From contig NZ_JAJSAP010000003.1 of NCBI RefSeq assembly GCF_021729035.1, positions 1-64,000 on the forward strand: a stretch of 64,000 bases of DNA. The letters are read 5' to 3'. The notes under the pieces were generated by a model that was not told where the DNA came from, searched no databases, and worked only from the letters and a program-made list of their open reading frames with translations. Of this stretch, positions 45,529 through 53,515 are shown piece after piece. Position 1 is the first letter of the stretch, and the number at the start of each line of letters is the position of its first letter. Position numbers and translations under genes: made by a program. The stretch is from Microbulbifer sediminum (GTDB lineage: Bacteria > Pseudomonadota > Gammaproteobacteria > Pseudomonadales > Cellvibrionaceae).

Positions 45529-47409
45529 ATGAAAACACTCAACAGACTGATCGCCACCGCGCTGCTCGCTGCCACCGCCGGCTGTGCCGGCGAGAAACAG
45601 GCTGCGCCAGCCGAAGAGTCCGCGGCGGGGACCGGCCACCCACAGAAGGCGGTGATTTACCAGACACTGCCGCGCCTGTTCGGCAACACCACCGAGACCA
45701 ACAAGCCCTGGGGCACCATCGCGGAAAACGGGGTCGGCAAGTTTAACGACTTCACCCCCAAGGCCCTGGACAAAATCCGCGAGCTGGGCGCCACCCATAT
45801 CTGGTACACCGGCTCCCTGCACCATGCCCTGGTAGGCGACCATAGTGAATACGGGATCAGCAACGACGATCCGGACGTGGTCAAGGGACGTGCAGGCTCA
45901 CCCTATGCCATCAAGGACTACTACAGTGTGAACCCGGACCTGGCAGAGGACCCGGCCCGGCGCCTGCAGGAATTCCACCAGCTGGTCGAACGCAGTCACG
46001 ACGCCGGCCTCAAGGTGATTATCGATATCGTGCCCAACCACGTAGCGCGTGCTTATGAATCCCTCGACAAGCCGGAAGGGGTGAGGGATTTCGGCAGCGA
46101 AGACGACACTTCGGTGACCTACGCCCGCGACAACAATTTTTACTATGTCATCGGCGAGGATTTCGAAGTCCCGCAGTCCGATGACTACCAGCCACTGAAC
46201 GGCGAGGCCCATCCCCTGGCAGATGGCGAATTTACAGAAAGTCCGGCCAAGTGGACCGGGAACGGTGCCAGCGCGGCACAGCCGGATATCAATGACTGGT
46301 ACGAAACCGTCAAGATCAATTTCGGTGTACGCCCGGACGGCAGCAAGGACTTCCCCGAATTACCGGCAGACTACGCGGAAAAGGATTACCGGGCCCACGC
46401 GGAATACTGGGCGGACAAGGACGTACCGGATTCCTGGGAGAAGTTCCGGGATATCACCCACTACTGGCTGGACTTCGGCGTGGACGGTTTTCGTTACGAT
46501 ATGGCCGGCATGGTACCCGTGGAGTTCTGGAGCTACCTGAATTCATCGATCAAGGTGAAGGCCCCGGAGACCCTGCTGCTGGCCGAGATCTACACCCCGG
46601 AGCGTTACCGCGACTATATTCACCTGGGCAAGATGGATTACCTGTACGACAAGGTGGGCACCTACGATGCAATCCGGGCGGTAATGGAAGGTGAAGGCAG
46701 CACCGACCGGATTGCCGAGGTCCAGGCGGAACTGCAGGATATCGCCCCGCATATGCTGCATTTTATGGAAAACCACGATGAGCAGCGTATCGCCAGCACC
46801 GAGTTTGCCGGCGACGCCCGCATGGGCAAGCCGGCCATGGTGGTCTCCGCCACGGTCTCCGCGGCACCCACCCTGCACTACTTCGGCCAGGAGTTCGGCG
46901 AGCCCGCCAGCGAGGATGCCGGCTTCGGCAAGGCCAGCCGCACCACCATCTTCGATTACTGGTCGGTACCGAGCGTGCGCCGCTGGGTAGATGGCGGCAG
47001 CTTCGATGGGGGCCGCCTTGCGGGCTATGAAAAAGAACTGCAGGCCTTCTATCGCCGCCTGCTGAATTTCTCCACCAACAGTGAAGCGCTGCGAGGTAGC
47101 TTTACTGACCTGCACGAATTTAACCGTAAATACGGCAAGGGCTACGGCCAGCAGCAGTATGCATTCGCACGCTGGTCAGGTGACGAGAGCCTGGTAGTCG
47201 TTGTGAATTTTTCCGGGAAAGAGAAGCAGCTGACGCTGGGGCTACCGGCAGAACTGGTGAAGGCATGGGACCTGGCTGACGGCAGCTATCCCCTGGTAGA
47301 CCAGCTGGAACAGTCAGCAGAAGCAGAGCTGGTCGTCAGTGACGGCGATGGCGAGGTAGAACTTACCCTGCCTCCGTTTGCCGCGCATATCCTGCAGCTA
47401 CAGCGCTGA
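45529..47409 (+). CDS. GH13 alpha-amylase-family lipoprotein
   Basis: The protein has 626 residues. A lipoprotein signal peptide ends AATAGC with C19 as the lipidation site, so it is anchored in the outer membrane or periplasm. The GH13 barrel starts at AVIYQTLPRLFG. Catalytic residues are D324 (GFRYDMAG), E353 (LLLAEIYTP) and D417 (MENHDEQR). A C-terminal beta domain (VVVVNFSGKEKQLTLGL) follows. The B-domain is long, with an aspartate-rich stretch near 190-290. It is third in the operon after the GH31 gene and ends at a strong terminator. It probably degrades large maltodextrins near the cell surface. Confidence 0.9.
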   Translation: MKTLNRLIATALLAATAGCAGEKQAAPAEESAAGTGHPQKAVIYQTLPRLFGNTTETNKPWGTIAENGVGKFNDFTPKALDKIRELGATHIWYTGSLHHALVGDHSEYGISNDDPDVVKGRAGSPYAIKDYYSVNPDLAEDPARRLQEFHQLVERSHDAGLKVIIDIVPNHVARAYESLDKPEGVRDFGSEDDTSVTYARDNNFYYVIGEDFEVPQSDDYQPLNGEAHPLADGEFTESPAKWTGNGASAAQPDINDWYETVKINFGVRPDGSKDFPELPADYAEKDYRAHAEYWADKDVPDSWEKFRDITHYWLDFGVDGFRYDMAGMVPVEFWSYLNSSIKVKAPETLLLAEIYTPERYRDYIHLGKMDYLYDKVGTYDAIRAVMEGEGSTDRIAEVQAELQDIAPHMLHFMENHDEQRIASTEFAGDARMGKPAMVVSATVSAAPTLHYFGQEFGEPASEDAGFGKASRTTIFDYWSVPSVRRWVDGGSFDGGRLAGYEKELQAFYRRLLNFSTNSEALRGSFTDLHEFNRKYGKGYGQQQYAFARWSGDESLVVVVNFSGKEKQLTLGLPAELVKAWDLADGSYPLVDQLEQSAEAELVVSDGDGEVELTLPPFAAHILQLQR

Positions 47410-47422
47410 TCCACTCCCCTTT

Positions 47423-47446
47423 CCGGGGTGCGGGAACGCACCCCGG
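47423..47446. terminator. Terminator between convergent operons
   Basis: CCGGGGTGCG and CGCACCCCGG, perfect 10-base arms with a GGAA loop. It separates the glycosidase operon from the convergent nine-gene minus-strand operon. Confidence 0.8.
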
Positions 47447-47452
47447 AGCCTG

Positions 47453-48190
47453 TCAGAAAAACTCATACTCCACCAGCAGGCGCCAGCTCTGCTCCGGGCT
47501 CACACCATCCAGGCCAAGGATCACCCCAAACTCCCATGTCAGGCTTCGGGCCCCGGTGAACCGGTGGCTCCCGCGGATGACCGGGCCGGCCCCGCGATAA
47601 TCCTCGCCGACATAGAATTCCAGTGCCGGCTCAAATGACTCCTGCAGGCGATAGCGGCCCTGGAGACGCAGTTCAGTCTCCCACTCACTTTCAATCTCCC
47701 TACCCCATTCATAGCCCAGTGCCAGGTTGGCGGTGCCCACCCAACGCCCCCATTCCCGCAGCGCCAGTAAGGTAGTTGCCCCCTCCCACTGGTTCTCGCC
47801 GAATTCCTTTTCCAGCTCGAACAACAGGCCCCAGTCAGCGGCATACTCCCCCTGTTCAGTCAGCTGCCACTTTGCCTCCAGCTCAGCGGCCTCAACCTCG
47901 AGTTCGCTGTCCCCGCCATCGGCACCGATCAGGTAAATCTCGCCAGACCATCGATCGCTGAAACCATAACCGACACCCAGGCGATGCACCTGCAAACGGT
48001 CGAGCGCCGGGTCCTCCGCATCCCCGACCACCAGCGAGCGCCATTCGAGCTCCTTCTCCAAGGGTTGAACGTACGGGTCATAAACCCGATCGACCACGAC
48101 GCCATCGGCGAGGACAAGCGCTGGGAGAAACAGGATTGCCGCCAGGGGCAACCCCGATTGCGATCCATATTTAAACCATGGGTGCAGCAT
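47453..48190 (-). CDS. Predicted outer-membrane protein, last gene of the iron/ligase operon
   Basis: The protein has 245 residues from the ATG at 48190, overlapping the FTR1 gene by 20 bp. A signal peptide (GLPLAAILFLPALVLA) is followed by amphipathic strands with many acidic residues (WGLLFELEKEFGENQWEG, ANLALGYEWGREIESEWETEL). It ends LLVEYEFF, the terminal phenylalanine typical of BamA-recognised beta-barrels. The negative strands and loops might attract metal ions. No family was recognised. By position it could be the outer-membrane step for the FTR1 system. Confidence 0.75.
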   Translation of the reverse strand: MLHPWFKYGSQSGLPLAAILFLPALVLADGVVVDRVYDPYVQPLEKELEWRSLVVGDAEDPALDRLQVHRLGVGYGFSDRWSGEIYLIGADGGDSELEVEAAELEAKWQLTEQGEYAADWGLLFELEKEFGENQWEGATTLLALREWGRWVGTANLALGYEWGREIESEWETELRLQGRYRLQESFEPALEFYVGEDYRGAGPVIRGSHRFTGARSLTWEFGVILGLDGVSPEQSWRLLVEYEFF

Positions 48191-48992
48191 CGGTCTGCCT
48201 TTCCCCGACCTCACGTGAGCGCGCACGCTGCCGTGCCAGGAACAATACCCCCAGCATCAGCAGCACCGACAACAGGTAAACCGTGACTTCCACAGGGGAA
48301 GGGCTTGCCTCGTAGCCGAGTAATGCGTACAGCAGCTGGCCGGCCACGGACGCCTCGGGAAGCACATCGCCACTGTTCCAGAGCGGAGCCTGCGCGGGCA
48401 GCCAATCGGCCTGGATCAACAGCTGGGTCGCCTGGAGACTCATGCCTGCCGCGACCAGGGCCAGGAGGCCACAGGCCACCCCCAGGGTATAGCGGCACGG
48501 CAACCCCAGCAGGAGGTAATAGAACAGGGCCCCGACACTGAAACCGATACCTGCACCGAGCAGGGTACCTGTAAGGACCCCCGGGAGGAGATCGGCCTGG
48601 ACCACAAACGCGGAAAGGTAGAGGTAGATTTCCGAGCCCTCACGAATAATCGCCAGCGCCACAGTAACTGCCATCAACTGGGGCAGGCCCCTGCCCGAGC
48701 CGGCCCCGAGGTAAAAGCTCCGGGTCAACAACACCGCGATCCAGAGCATGAGTGTACAGATCAGCAGCTGCAGCGATGCATCGAATACTTCCTGGCCCAC
48801 GCCGTCGAGCAACTGTGAAATATCACCCAGCTGAGTGCCCACGAAAACCGCCCCTGCGGCGCCCACAATGACAGATACCGATACCCAGTGCGGAGTGAGC
48901 CGGAGCAGGCGGCTCATCGCCAGCAGGATGCTGATCAGCAGTGCCGCCTCGAGGACCTCACGCAATATGATAATGACAGTATTGAGTAACAT
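48171..48992 (-). CDS. FTR1-family ferric/ferrous iron permease
   Basis: The protein has 273 residues and seven membrane helices. Both FTR1 iron motifs are present: ILREVLEAALL in helix 1 and IIREGSEIYLYL in helix 4 (R-E-x-x-E type). Relatives include EfeU, FtrC and yeast Ftr1, which move iron after oxidation or delivery by a partner. The gene directly before it encodes a cupredoxin-fold periplasmic protein, the usual partner in FtrABCD systems. The P19/FtrA and polyferredoxin FtrD genes are absent here. Confidence 0.9.
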   Translation of the reverse strand: MLLNTVIIILREVLEAALLISILLAMSRLLRLTPHWVSVSVIVGAAGAVFVGTQLGDISQLLDGVGQEVFDASLQLLICTLMLWIAVLLTRSFYLGAGSGRGLPQLMAVTVALAIIREGSEIYLYLSAFVVQADLLPGVLTGTLLGAGIGFSVGALFYYLLLGLPCRYTLGVACGLLALVAAGMSLQATQLLIQADWLPAQAPLWNSGDVLPEASVAGQLLYALLGYEASPSPVEVTVYLLSVLLMLGVLFLARQRARSREVGERQTDAAPMV

Positions 48993-49010
48993 GCTTTTTA
49001 CCGGGGCCCG

Positions 49011-49358
49011 TCACTGGGCGATAACTTTGCCCTGGGCCGTGCGGGGATTGAACTCACCAAAAAAAGGATATTCCCCGGGAGCCAGCGGCCCGATGAAGAT
49101 GATGGCCCGCTGCCCGCCCATGATAACTTTCTCACGGTTAAGCTCGTAACTCTCGAATTCCTCCGGTGTCTGGTCCCGGTTGTAGACGATCAGCTTGACC
49201 TTGGTATTCGCCGGCACGATCAGCTCCGATGGATGAAACAGGTGATTGATGATTTCCAGCTCCACAACAGGCCCGCCTGCGGCGATAGCCGCTGCTGGGA
49301 CTATCGACATGCAACACAGGAGAAACGACAGGTAGTTTTTCCTTATTTTTTCAATCAC
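49011..49358 (-). CDS. Cupredoxin-fold periplasmic protein (FtrB-like)
   Basis: The protein has 115 residues from a GTG at 49358, which overlaps the kinase stop and follows GGAGGAG; an ATG at 49382 is the alternative. The signal peptide is followed by a single Cupredoxin_1-type beta-sandwich (VVELEIINHLFHPSELIVPANTKVKLIVYNRD). The usual C-terminal Cys-x-His-x-Met copper loop is absent (GEYPFFGEFNP instead), as in FtrB and the cupredoxin part of EfeO. It therefore probably binds metal through acidic, histidine or methionine side chains, or not through type 1 copper chemistry. It is coupled to the FTR1 permease. Confidence 0.85.
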   Translation of the reverse strand: MIEKIRKNYLSFLLCCMSIVPAAAIAAGGPVVELEIINHLFHPSELIVPANTKVKLIVYNRDQTPEEFESYELNREKVIMGGQRAIIFIGPLAPGEYPFFGEFNPRTAQGKVIAQ

Positions 49359-50703
49359 GAACTCCTCCCTGGCTTTCCCCATGTCCCTTTGGAAAAACCA
49401 CCCCGACTTTCAGCCCGCTTGCAAACCGCGACTCGCCCAATTCCAGGCTCGCCCGGTGAAGCTGGGCGATATGTTCGACAATCGACAGGCCGAGCCCGCT
49501 GCCCTCAACCCGGTGCTGGTGCCGGTCGCCCCCGACCCGGTAAAATCGTGCGAAAATTTTTTCCCGCTCCGCCGGGGCAATACCTGGGCCGGAATCCTCC
49601 ACCTGGATAAATGGCCCGGCCTCCGAAACGCCGGTTGTCATGACAATTGCCCCGCCCTCCGGCGTATACTTGCTGGCGTTGTTGAGCAGGTTATTCATTA
49701 ACAGGGTCACGGCAAAATGATCGCCCTCGACCATTGCGCGCTCACCCTGCAGTTCGATGCTCTGTTGTTTTGCGGAAATGTCCTGGTAGCACTCGGCAAT
49801 CACCTCCCGCGCCACCTGGTGCAAGTCCAGCTGCTCGAAGCGCGCCGGATAATGTTCCGGGTTGGTGCGGAACAGGACCAGCATCTGCTCCACCAGATGG
49901 GCCATGCGGCGAATGCTGCCGCGTAACCTGGCCAGCGCCCCATTCCCGTCCTTCCAGCCTGCCCCTTCCAGCTCCTGCTCCAGGTTGTAGAGGTGCACCT
50001 GTATTGAACTGATCGGTGTGCGCAGTTCATGCGCGGCATCGGCGGAAAAACGCCGCTCGCGCTCAAAGGACGCACGCAACCTGGCCAGCAGCGCATTGGT
50101 AGACTGGACGACTGGCAGCAATTCTTCCGGGGGCCCGGTCAACTCCAGCGGCTCCAGGTCCTCGGCGCGCTTGGATCGCAGGGCTTCCGCCAGGTCGCGC
50201 AGGCTGGAGAGGCCGCGCCCCACTACCAGCCAGATTAGCAGCGCCGCCACGGGTAGCGCGATCAGTGTCGGCAGTACCGATTCCAGCACCACTTTTTCCG
50301 CCAGTCGGTAACGCAAGTCGCTTCGCTCTGCCACCTGGATCCAGCGCCCCACTGGCGGGGAAAAATATGTGTACACGCGCCACCGGTAGCCACCGAAATT
50401 GACCTCCCGGTATCCGGCTTCGAGCCGGGCTAGGGGCTCCTCCGGCGTATTGGCAGATCTCAGCAGGCTGCGCCCATCTTCGGCCCAGATCTGCAACGCG
50501 ATGTCGCCGCGGTCCGCCAGCTCTCCCCGGGCACGCTCCAGGGGCAACTTGCCTACCAGTTGGGCAGTCGCTGCAAGCTGGCGGTCAAATAACTCTTGTG
50601 CCGCCGCCATACTTTCCCGATAGCCGTGCAGCGCGGCCAGGAAATTGATCAGGGTGATGGTGGACAGCAGGGCCACCAGCAGGAAAACGCGTATCGACCT
50701 CAC
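49351..50703 (-). CDS. Sensor histidine kinase, QseC/PmrB type
   Basis: The protein has 450 residues. One N-terminal helix, a periplasmic domain of about 110 residues (34-145), a second helix (VLPTLIALPVAALLIWLVVG) and HAMP come first. Then the HisKA box FSADAAHELRTPISSIQ and HATPase motifs NNLLNNASKYTP, DSGPGIAP and GSGLGLSIV. The kinase core is most like QseC, PmrB and BasS. The periplasmic domain lacks a clear ExxE iron motif, so what it senses is open. It overlaps the response regulator gene by four bases and sits mid-operon between enzyme and iron genes. Confidence 0.9.
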   Translation of the reverse strand: MRSIRVFLLVALLSTITLINFLAALHGYRESMAAAQELFDRQLAATAQLVGKLPLERARGELADRGDIALQIWAEDGRSLLRSANTPEEPLARLEAGYREVNFGGYRWRVYTYFSPPVGRWIQVAERSDLRYRLAEKVVLESVLPTLIALPVAALLIWLVVGRGLSSLRDLAEALRSKRAEDLEPLELTGPPEELLPVVQSTNALLARLRASFERERRFSADAAHELRTPISSIQVHLYNLEQELEGAGWKDGNGALARLRGSIRRMAHLVEQMLVLFRTNPEHYPARFEQLDLHQVAREVIAECYQDISAKQQSIELQGERAMVEGDHFAVTLLMNNLLNNASKYTPEGGAIVMTTGVSEAGPFIQVEDSGPGIAPAEREKIFARFYRVGGDRHQHRVEGSGLGLSIVEHIAQLHRASLELGESRFASGLKVGVVFPKGHGESQGGVRD

Positions 50704-51362
50704 CGGCCCGGCCCCAGCTTATAGCCAACACCGCGTATCGTCTGGATAAATTCCGGGTAAATTTTCTTGCGCAGGTTGTGGATGTGCACATCGACAGTGT
50801 TACTGGCCACTTCCTCGCCCCAGCTGTAGAGCTTGTCTTCGAGTTGCTCCCGGCTGAGGATGTGCCCGGGACGCTCGGCCAGGGCGCGCAGGAGCGAGAA
50901 CTCCCGCCGCGAAAGTTTGACCGCCTCGCCGTTGAGCAGGACTTCGTGGCTGGCGGTATTGATCACTACATTGCCGACCTGGATTTCCGCGCTGCGGCTG
51001 GCACCACTGCGACGCTCCAGGGCCCGCAAGCGGGCCAGCAGCTCATCCACCGCAAAAGGCTTGGTCAGGTAGTCATCGGCGCCGGCATCCAGCCCCTGGA
51101 CTTTGGCGGACAGCTGGTCCCGCGCGGTAAGGATCATTACCGTGCTGTCGACACCCCGGTGGCGCAGGACCCCGAGGGTCTCGATGCCATCCTGGTCCGG
51201 GAGACCGAGATCGAGGATGATGAGGTCCGGGCGGGCGGCCAGCGCCAGCGCAATCCCCTCACGGCCGGTGCCGGCATGATCCACCGCGTGCCCCTGGTGG
51301 CGCAGCGCGGTGGTGATGCCGTCAGCCAGCGATTCATCATCCTCGATCAGCAGTATCCGCAC
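50700..51362 (-). CDS. OmpR-family response regulator, PmrA/QseB type
   Basis: The protein has 220 residues. The receiver domain has acidic pair EDD at 7-9, phospho-acceptor aspartate in LIILDLGLP, T in MILTARD and K in TKPF. The C-terminal winged helix ends VDVHIHNLRKKI and TIRGVGYKLG. It is the size and type of PmrA/QseB. A consensus PmrA-like box lies upstream of the first gene of the same operon (55729-55744), so it likely controls its own operon. Its ATG overlaps the stop codon of the preceding gene by one base. Confidence 0.92.
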   Translation of the reverse strand: MRILLIEDDESLADGITTALRHQGHAVDHAGTGREGIALALAARPDLIILDLGLPDQDGIETLGVLRHRGVDSTVMILTARDQLSAKVQGLDAGADDYLTKPFAVDELLARLRALERRSGASRSAEIQVGNVVINTASHEVLLNGEAVKLSRREFSLLRALAERPGHILSREQLEDKLYSWGEEVASNTVDVHIHNLRKKIYPEFIQTIRGVGYKLGPGR

Positions 51363-52015
51363 TAATGGAGCTTTCCTTCGATTCTTGCTTTCAGGTCCTT
51401 GATCTCGCCCAGCCTGCCCTCGCTGGCCAGTGGTCGCCCGGCATCACGCGGTGCCATTTCGGCACGCTTGATATATTGCAGGGCACGCGCGTAATCCCTG
51501 TTCTGGAAAAGATAGTCGGCGTAGAAGTAATTGGCATCGATATCGTCTTCACCAAACGACAGGCCTTTCTGTAAGTACGTCTCCGCTTTTTTATCATCCC
51601 CAAAGCCGATTGGCCAACCGGGCACCTGGTAATACAGTGAACCCAGGCTGGTATAGGCGGCGCCATCGAGCACGCTGCCATCGATGGCAATGGCGTGCTC
51701 CAGGTCAGCCTTCGCCTCCTTCACGGCAGACAGGGCACCGAGGCCGCCTTTTGCCCCGGCATAGGATGCCCGGATGATACCGCTCCATACCCAGACCGGC
51801 GCGCTGTCGCTGTACTCGCGGGTAGCGGCACGCGCCTGCTGCGCCAGCTCCTGGAACCGGTCGGCCTGCTCCTTCGCCGGTGTGCGGTACTTGATCTGTG
51901 CCCAGGCGCGCTGCAATTCCTGCACGGTTTGCGGTGAATCCGCCGCCCAGAGCATGGGAGACAGGGCCAGGGCCAGCATGGCGGCAGCCAGGCGGCCGGG
52001 AATGGTATTTTTCAC
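51362..52015 (-). CDS. Periplasmic TPR-like protein, unknown function
   Basis: The protein has 217 residues. A signal peptide (GRLAAAMLALALSPMLWA) is followed by helix pairs spaced like TPR repeats (AAYTSLGSLYYQVPGWPIG, AETYLQKGLSFGEDDIDANYFYADYLFQNRDYARALQYIKRAE). The short motif GGLGALSAVKEAKADLEHAI occurs in homologous proteins encoded beside similar ligase/oxidase genes as far as I recall, but I cannot confirm this. It overlaps the SDR gene by four bases and the regulator gene by one. A scaffold or binding role is possible. Confidence 0.75.
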   Translation of the reverse strand: MKNTIPGRLAAAMLALALSPMLWAADSPQTVQELQRAWAQIKYRTPAKEQADRFQELAQQARAATREYSDSAPVWVWSGIIRASYAGAKGGLGALSAVKEAKADLEHAIAIDGSVLDGAAYTSLGSLYYQVPGWPIGFGDDKKAETYLQKGLSFGEDDIDANYFYADYLFQNRDYARALQYIKRAEMAPRDAGRPLASEGRLGEIKDLKARIEGKLH

Positions 52016-52836
52016 AGGGCATCTCCAGTTGGTTCGGGTTGCCTGGCATAACGGCGAATGACAGGCATTTTCTTCGACAGTGCGCTGTCCACCACGCGGG
52101 GAAACAGTGCATTGACTTTAATGAACAGCCGCTCCGGCCAGCCGATAAAACGTCGCTGGCCGACACGCTCGCCGAGCAATTCGACACAACGCTGCGCAAC
52201 CGATGCCGGCGAATCGGATTTATTGCGCAACGCCCGGTTCAGGGCGCGCACCGCAGGAGTGTTCAACTCCGTGTCCACCGCCCTCGGGGCAAGGTAGTGA
52301 ACCCGGACACCACTGTCGGCACACTCGCGTCGCAGCGCCTCGGTAAAACCGAACAACCCGGCCTTGCTGGCGCCGTAGGCGGTGAAACCCGGGTGCCCGA
52401 TATGCCCGAAAGCGGAACCGATATTGATCACCGCCGGCATCGCACTGCGCTGCAATAACGGCAGCAGGTCGCGGGCCAGGGCCATGGGCACCAGCAGGTT
52501 CGTGTGCAGTACCCGGAGCAGCTCCTCGTCACCCATATCGCCGAGCAGCGCGAAGCGCGAAACCCCGGCGTTATTGACCAGCACATCGAGCCGCTCCTCC
52601 TCCCCACACCACTGCAACAATCGCTGTCGCCCGGCGCTGTCGAGCAGGTCTGCCACCAGCACCCGGTGCCGGTCCGGATTGGGGAGCGAGAGACGCAACT
52701 GTTCCAGTCGGTCGGCATCGCGCCCCTGCAGCAACAACCTGTCACCCCGCTCCGCCAGTTGCCGGGCAATGGCACTACCGATGCCGCCATTGGCACCGGT
52801 CAGCAAAACGGTCCTCGGTAATTTCTGCGCACGCAT
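52012..52836 (-). CDS. Short-chain dehydrogenase/reductase of the ligase/oxidase operon
   Basis: The protein has 274 residues from the ATG at 52836. TGANGGIG (cofactor), NNAG, catalytic serine in NIGSAFG and YGASKAG with Tyr and Lys are intact. GRDADRLEQL suggests NADP preference, with an Arg after strand 2. The C-terminal tail is basic (FIGWPERLFIKVNALFPRVV...KKMPVIRRYARQ), suggesting a membrane-near substrate. It likely reduces or oxidises the product of the adjacent ligase and diiron oxidase. It starts one base after the oxidase stop codon. Confidence 0.9.
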   Translation of the reverse strand: MRAQKLPRTVLLTGANGGIGSAIARQLAERGDRLLLQGRDADRLEQLRLSLPNPDRHRVLVADLLDSAGRQRLLQWCGEEERLDVLVNNAGVSRFALLGDMGDEELLRVLHTNLLVPMALARDLLPLLQRSAMPAVINIGSAFGHIGHPGFTAYGASKAGLFGFTEALRRECADSGVRVHYLAPRAVDTELNTPAVRALNRALRNKSDSPASVAQRCVELLGERVGQRRFIGWPERLFIKVNALFPRVVDSALSKKMPVIRRYARQPEPTGDAL

Positions 52837-52837
52837 T

Positions 52838-53515
52838 TCAGGCCACCTCTGCCTGTGCCGGCGCCACCTGGCTGTCGACCTCGCGGAAGATGTCACCGTA
52901 AAGCCGGTAGATGACCCGGGCGCTGTGAATGATGGCCTGCTGGTCGCCGGGATCGTCGATGCGGTTCATCAGTCCCTCGAAGAACTCGACATGGTCAATG
53001 TCCAGGGCGCCGTGGGAACGCAGGTAGCTGAACGCACTTTCCGGCAGCTGCAGCGACTCGGCAATCGCCCCGGCCGCGCTGTCGGCCAACTGGATACTGG
53101 TGCCCTCCAGCACATGCACCATCCCGAAGAAGCCCAGCGGGTTGCCCCGCGCGATCGTGTCGTAGGCATAGGCGACCATCAGCTCGGTGGAGAGCAGGGG
53201 GCGGCTTCGGCGCACGGTTTCGGCGTCGCCACCACAGGCTGTGATATCGTTCAGGATCCATTCCTGGTGACCGGTTTCCTCCTCGATATACTCGGCAAGC
53301 GCCACCCTCAGCCATTCCTTACTTTCGTCCAGGCGACTGCCACAGGCCATCATCAGCGGCACCGTGTGCTTTACATGGTGGTAGGCCTGGCTGAGGAAAG
53401 CGGTGTATTCGTCCAGGGTCAGGGCACCGCGGGCACCGCGCTTGATCAGGGGGACATCCAACAACTGCTGGCGAGCGGCGGCGGTCTGTTCCTGTAACAG
53501 GTCAAAAAACTTCAT
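52838..53515 (-). CDS. Haem-oxygenase-like diiron oxidase (HDO) family protein
   Basis: The protein has 225 residues, all helical, of the TenA/haem-oxygenase-like fold. Candidate diiron ligands are E79 and H83 (EYIEEETGHQEW), E137 (HVLEGTS), and H168, D172 and H175 (SHGALDIDHVEFF); this is the E-x3-H...E...H-x3-D-x2-H pattern of the HDO superfamily. Known members cleave or oxidise fatty acids and amino-acid-derived substrates (for example UndA, BesC, SznF). TenA (thiamin) is unlikely because the ligand set is present and no thiamin gene is near. Its start overlaps the ligase stop by four bases. Confidence 0.88.
   Translation of the reverse strand: MKFFDLLQEQTAAARQQLLDVPLIKRGARGALTLDEYTAFLSQAYHHVKHTVPLMMACGSRLDESKEWLRVALAEYIEEETGHQEWILNDITACGGDAETVRRSRPLLSTELMVAYAYDTIARGNPLGFFGMVHVLEGTSIQLADSAAGAIAESLQLPESAFSYLRSHGALDIDHVEFFEGLMNRIDDPGDQQAIIHSARVIYRLYGDIFREVDSQVAPAQAEVA

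Noticed and set aside
52838..53515. Thiaminase II (TenA) assignment
   Set aside because: The histidine/glutamate diiron pattern is present, the TenA cysteine environment is not seen, and the neighbours are a ligase and an SDR.
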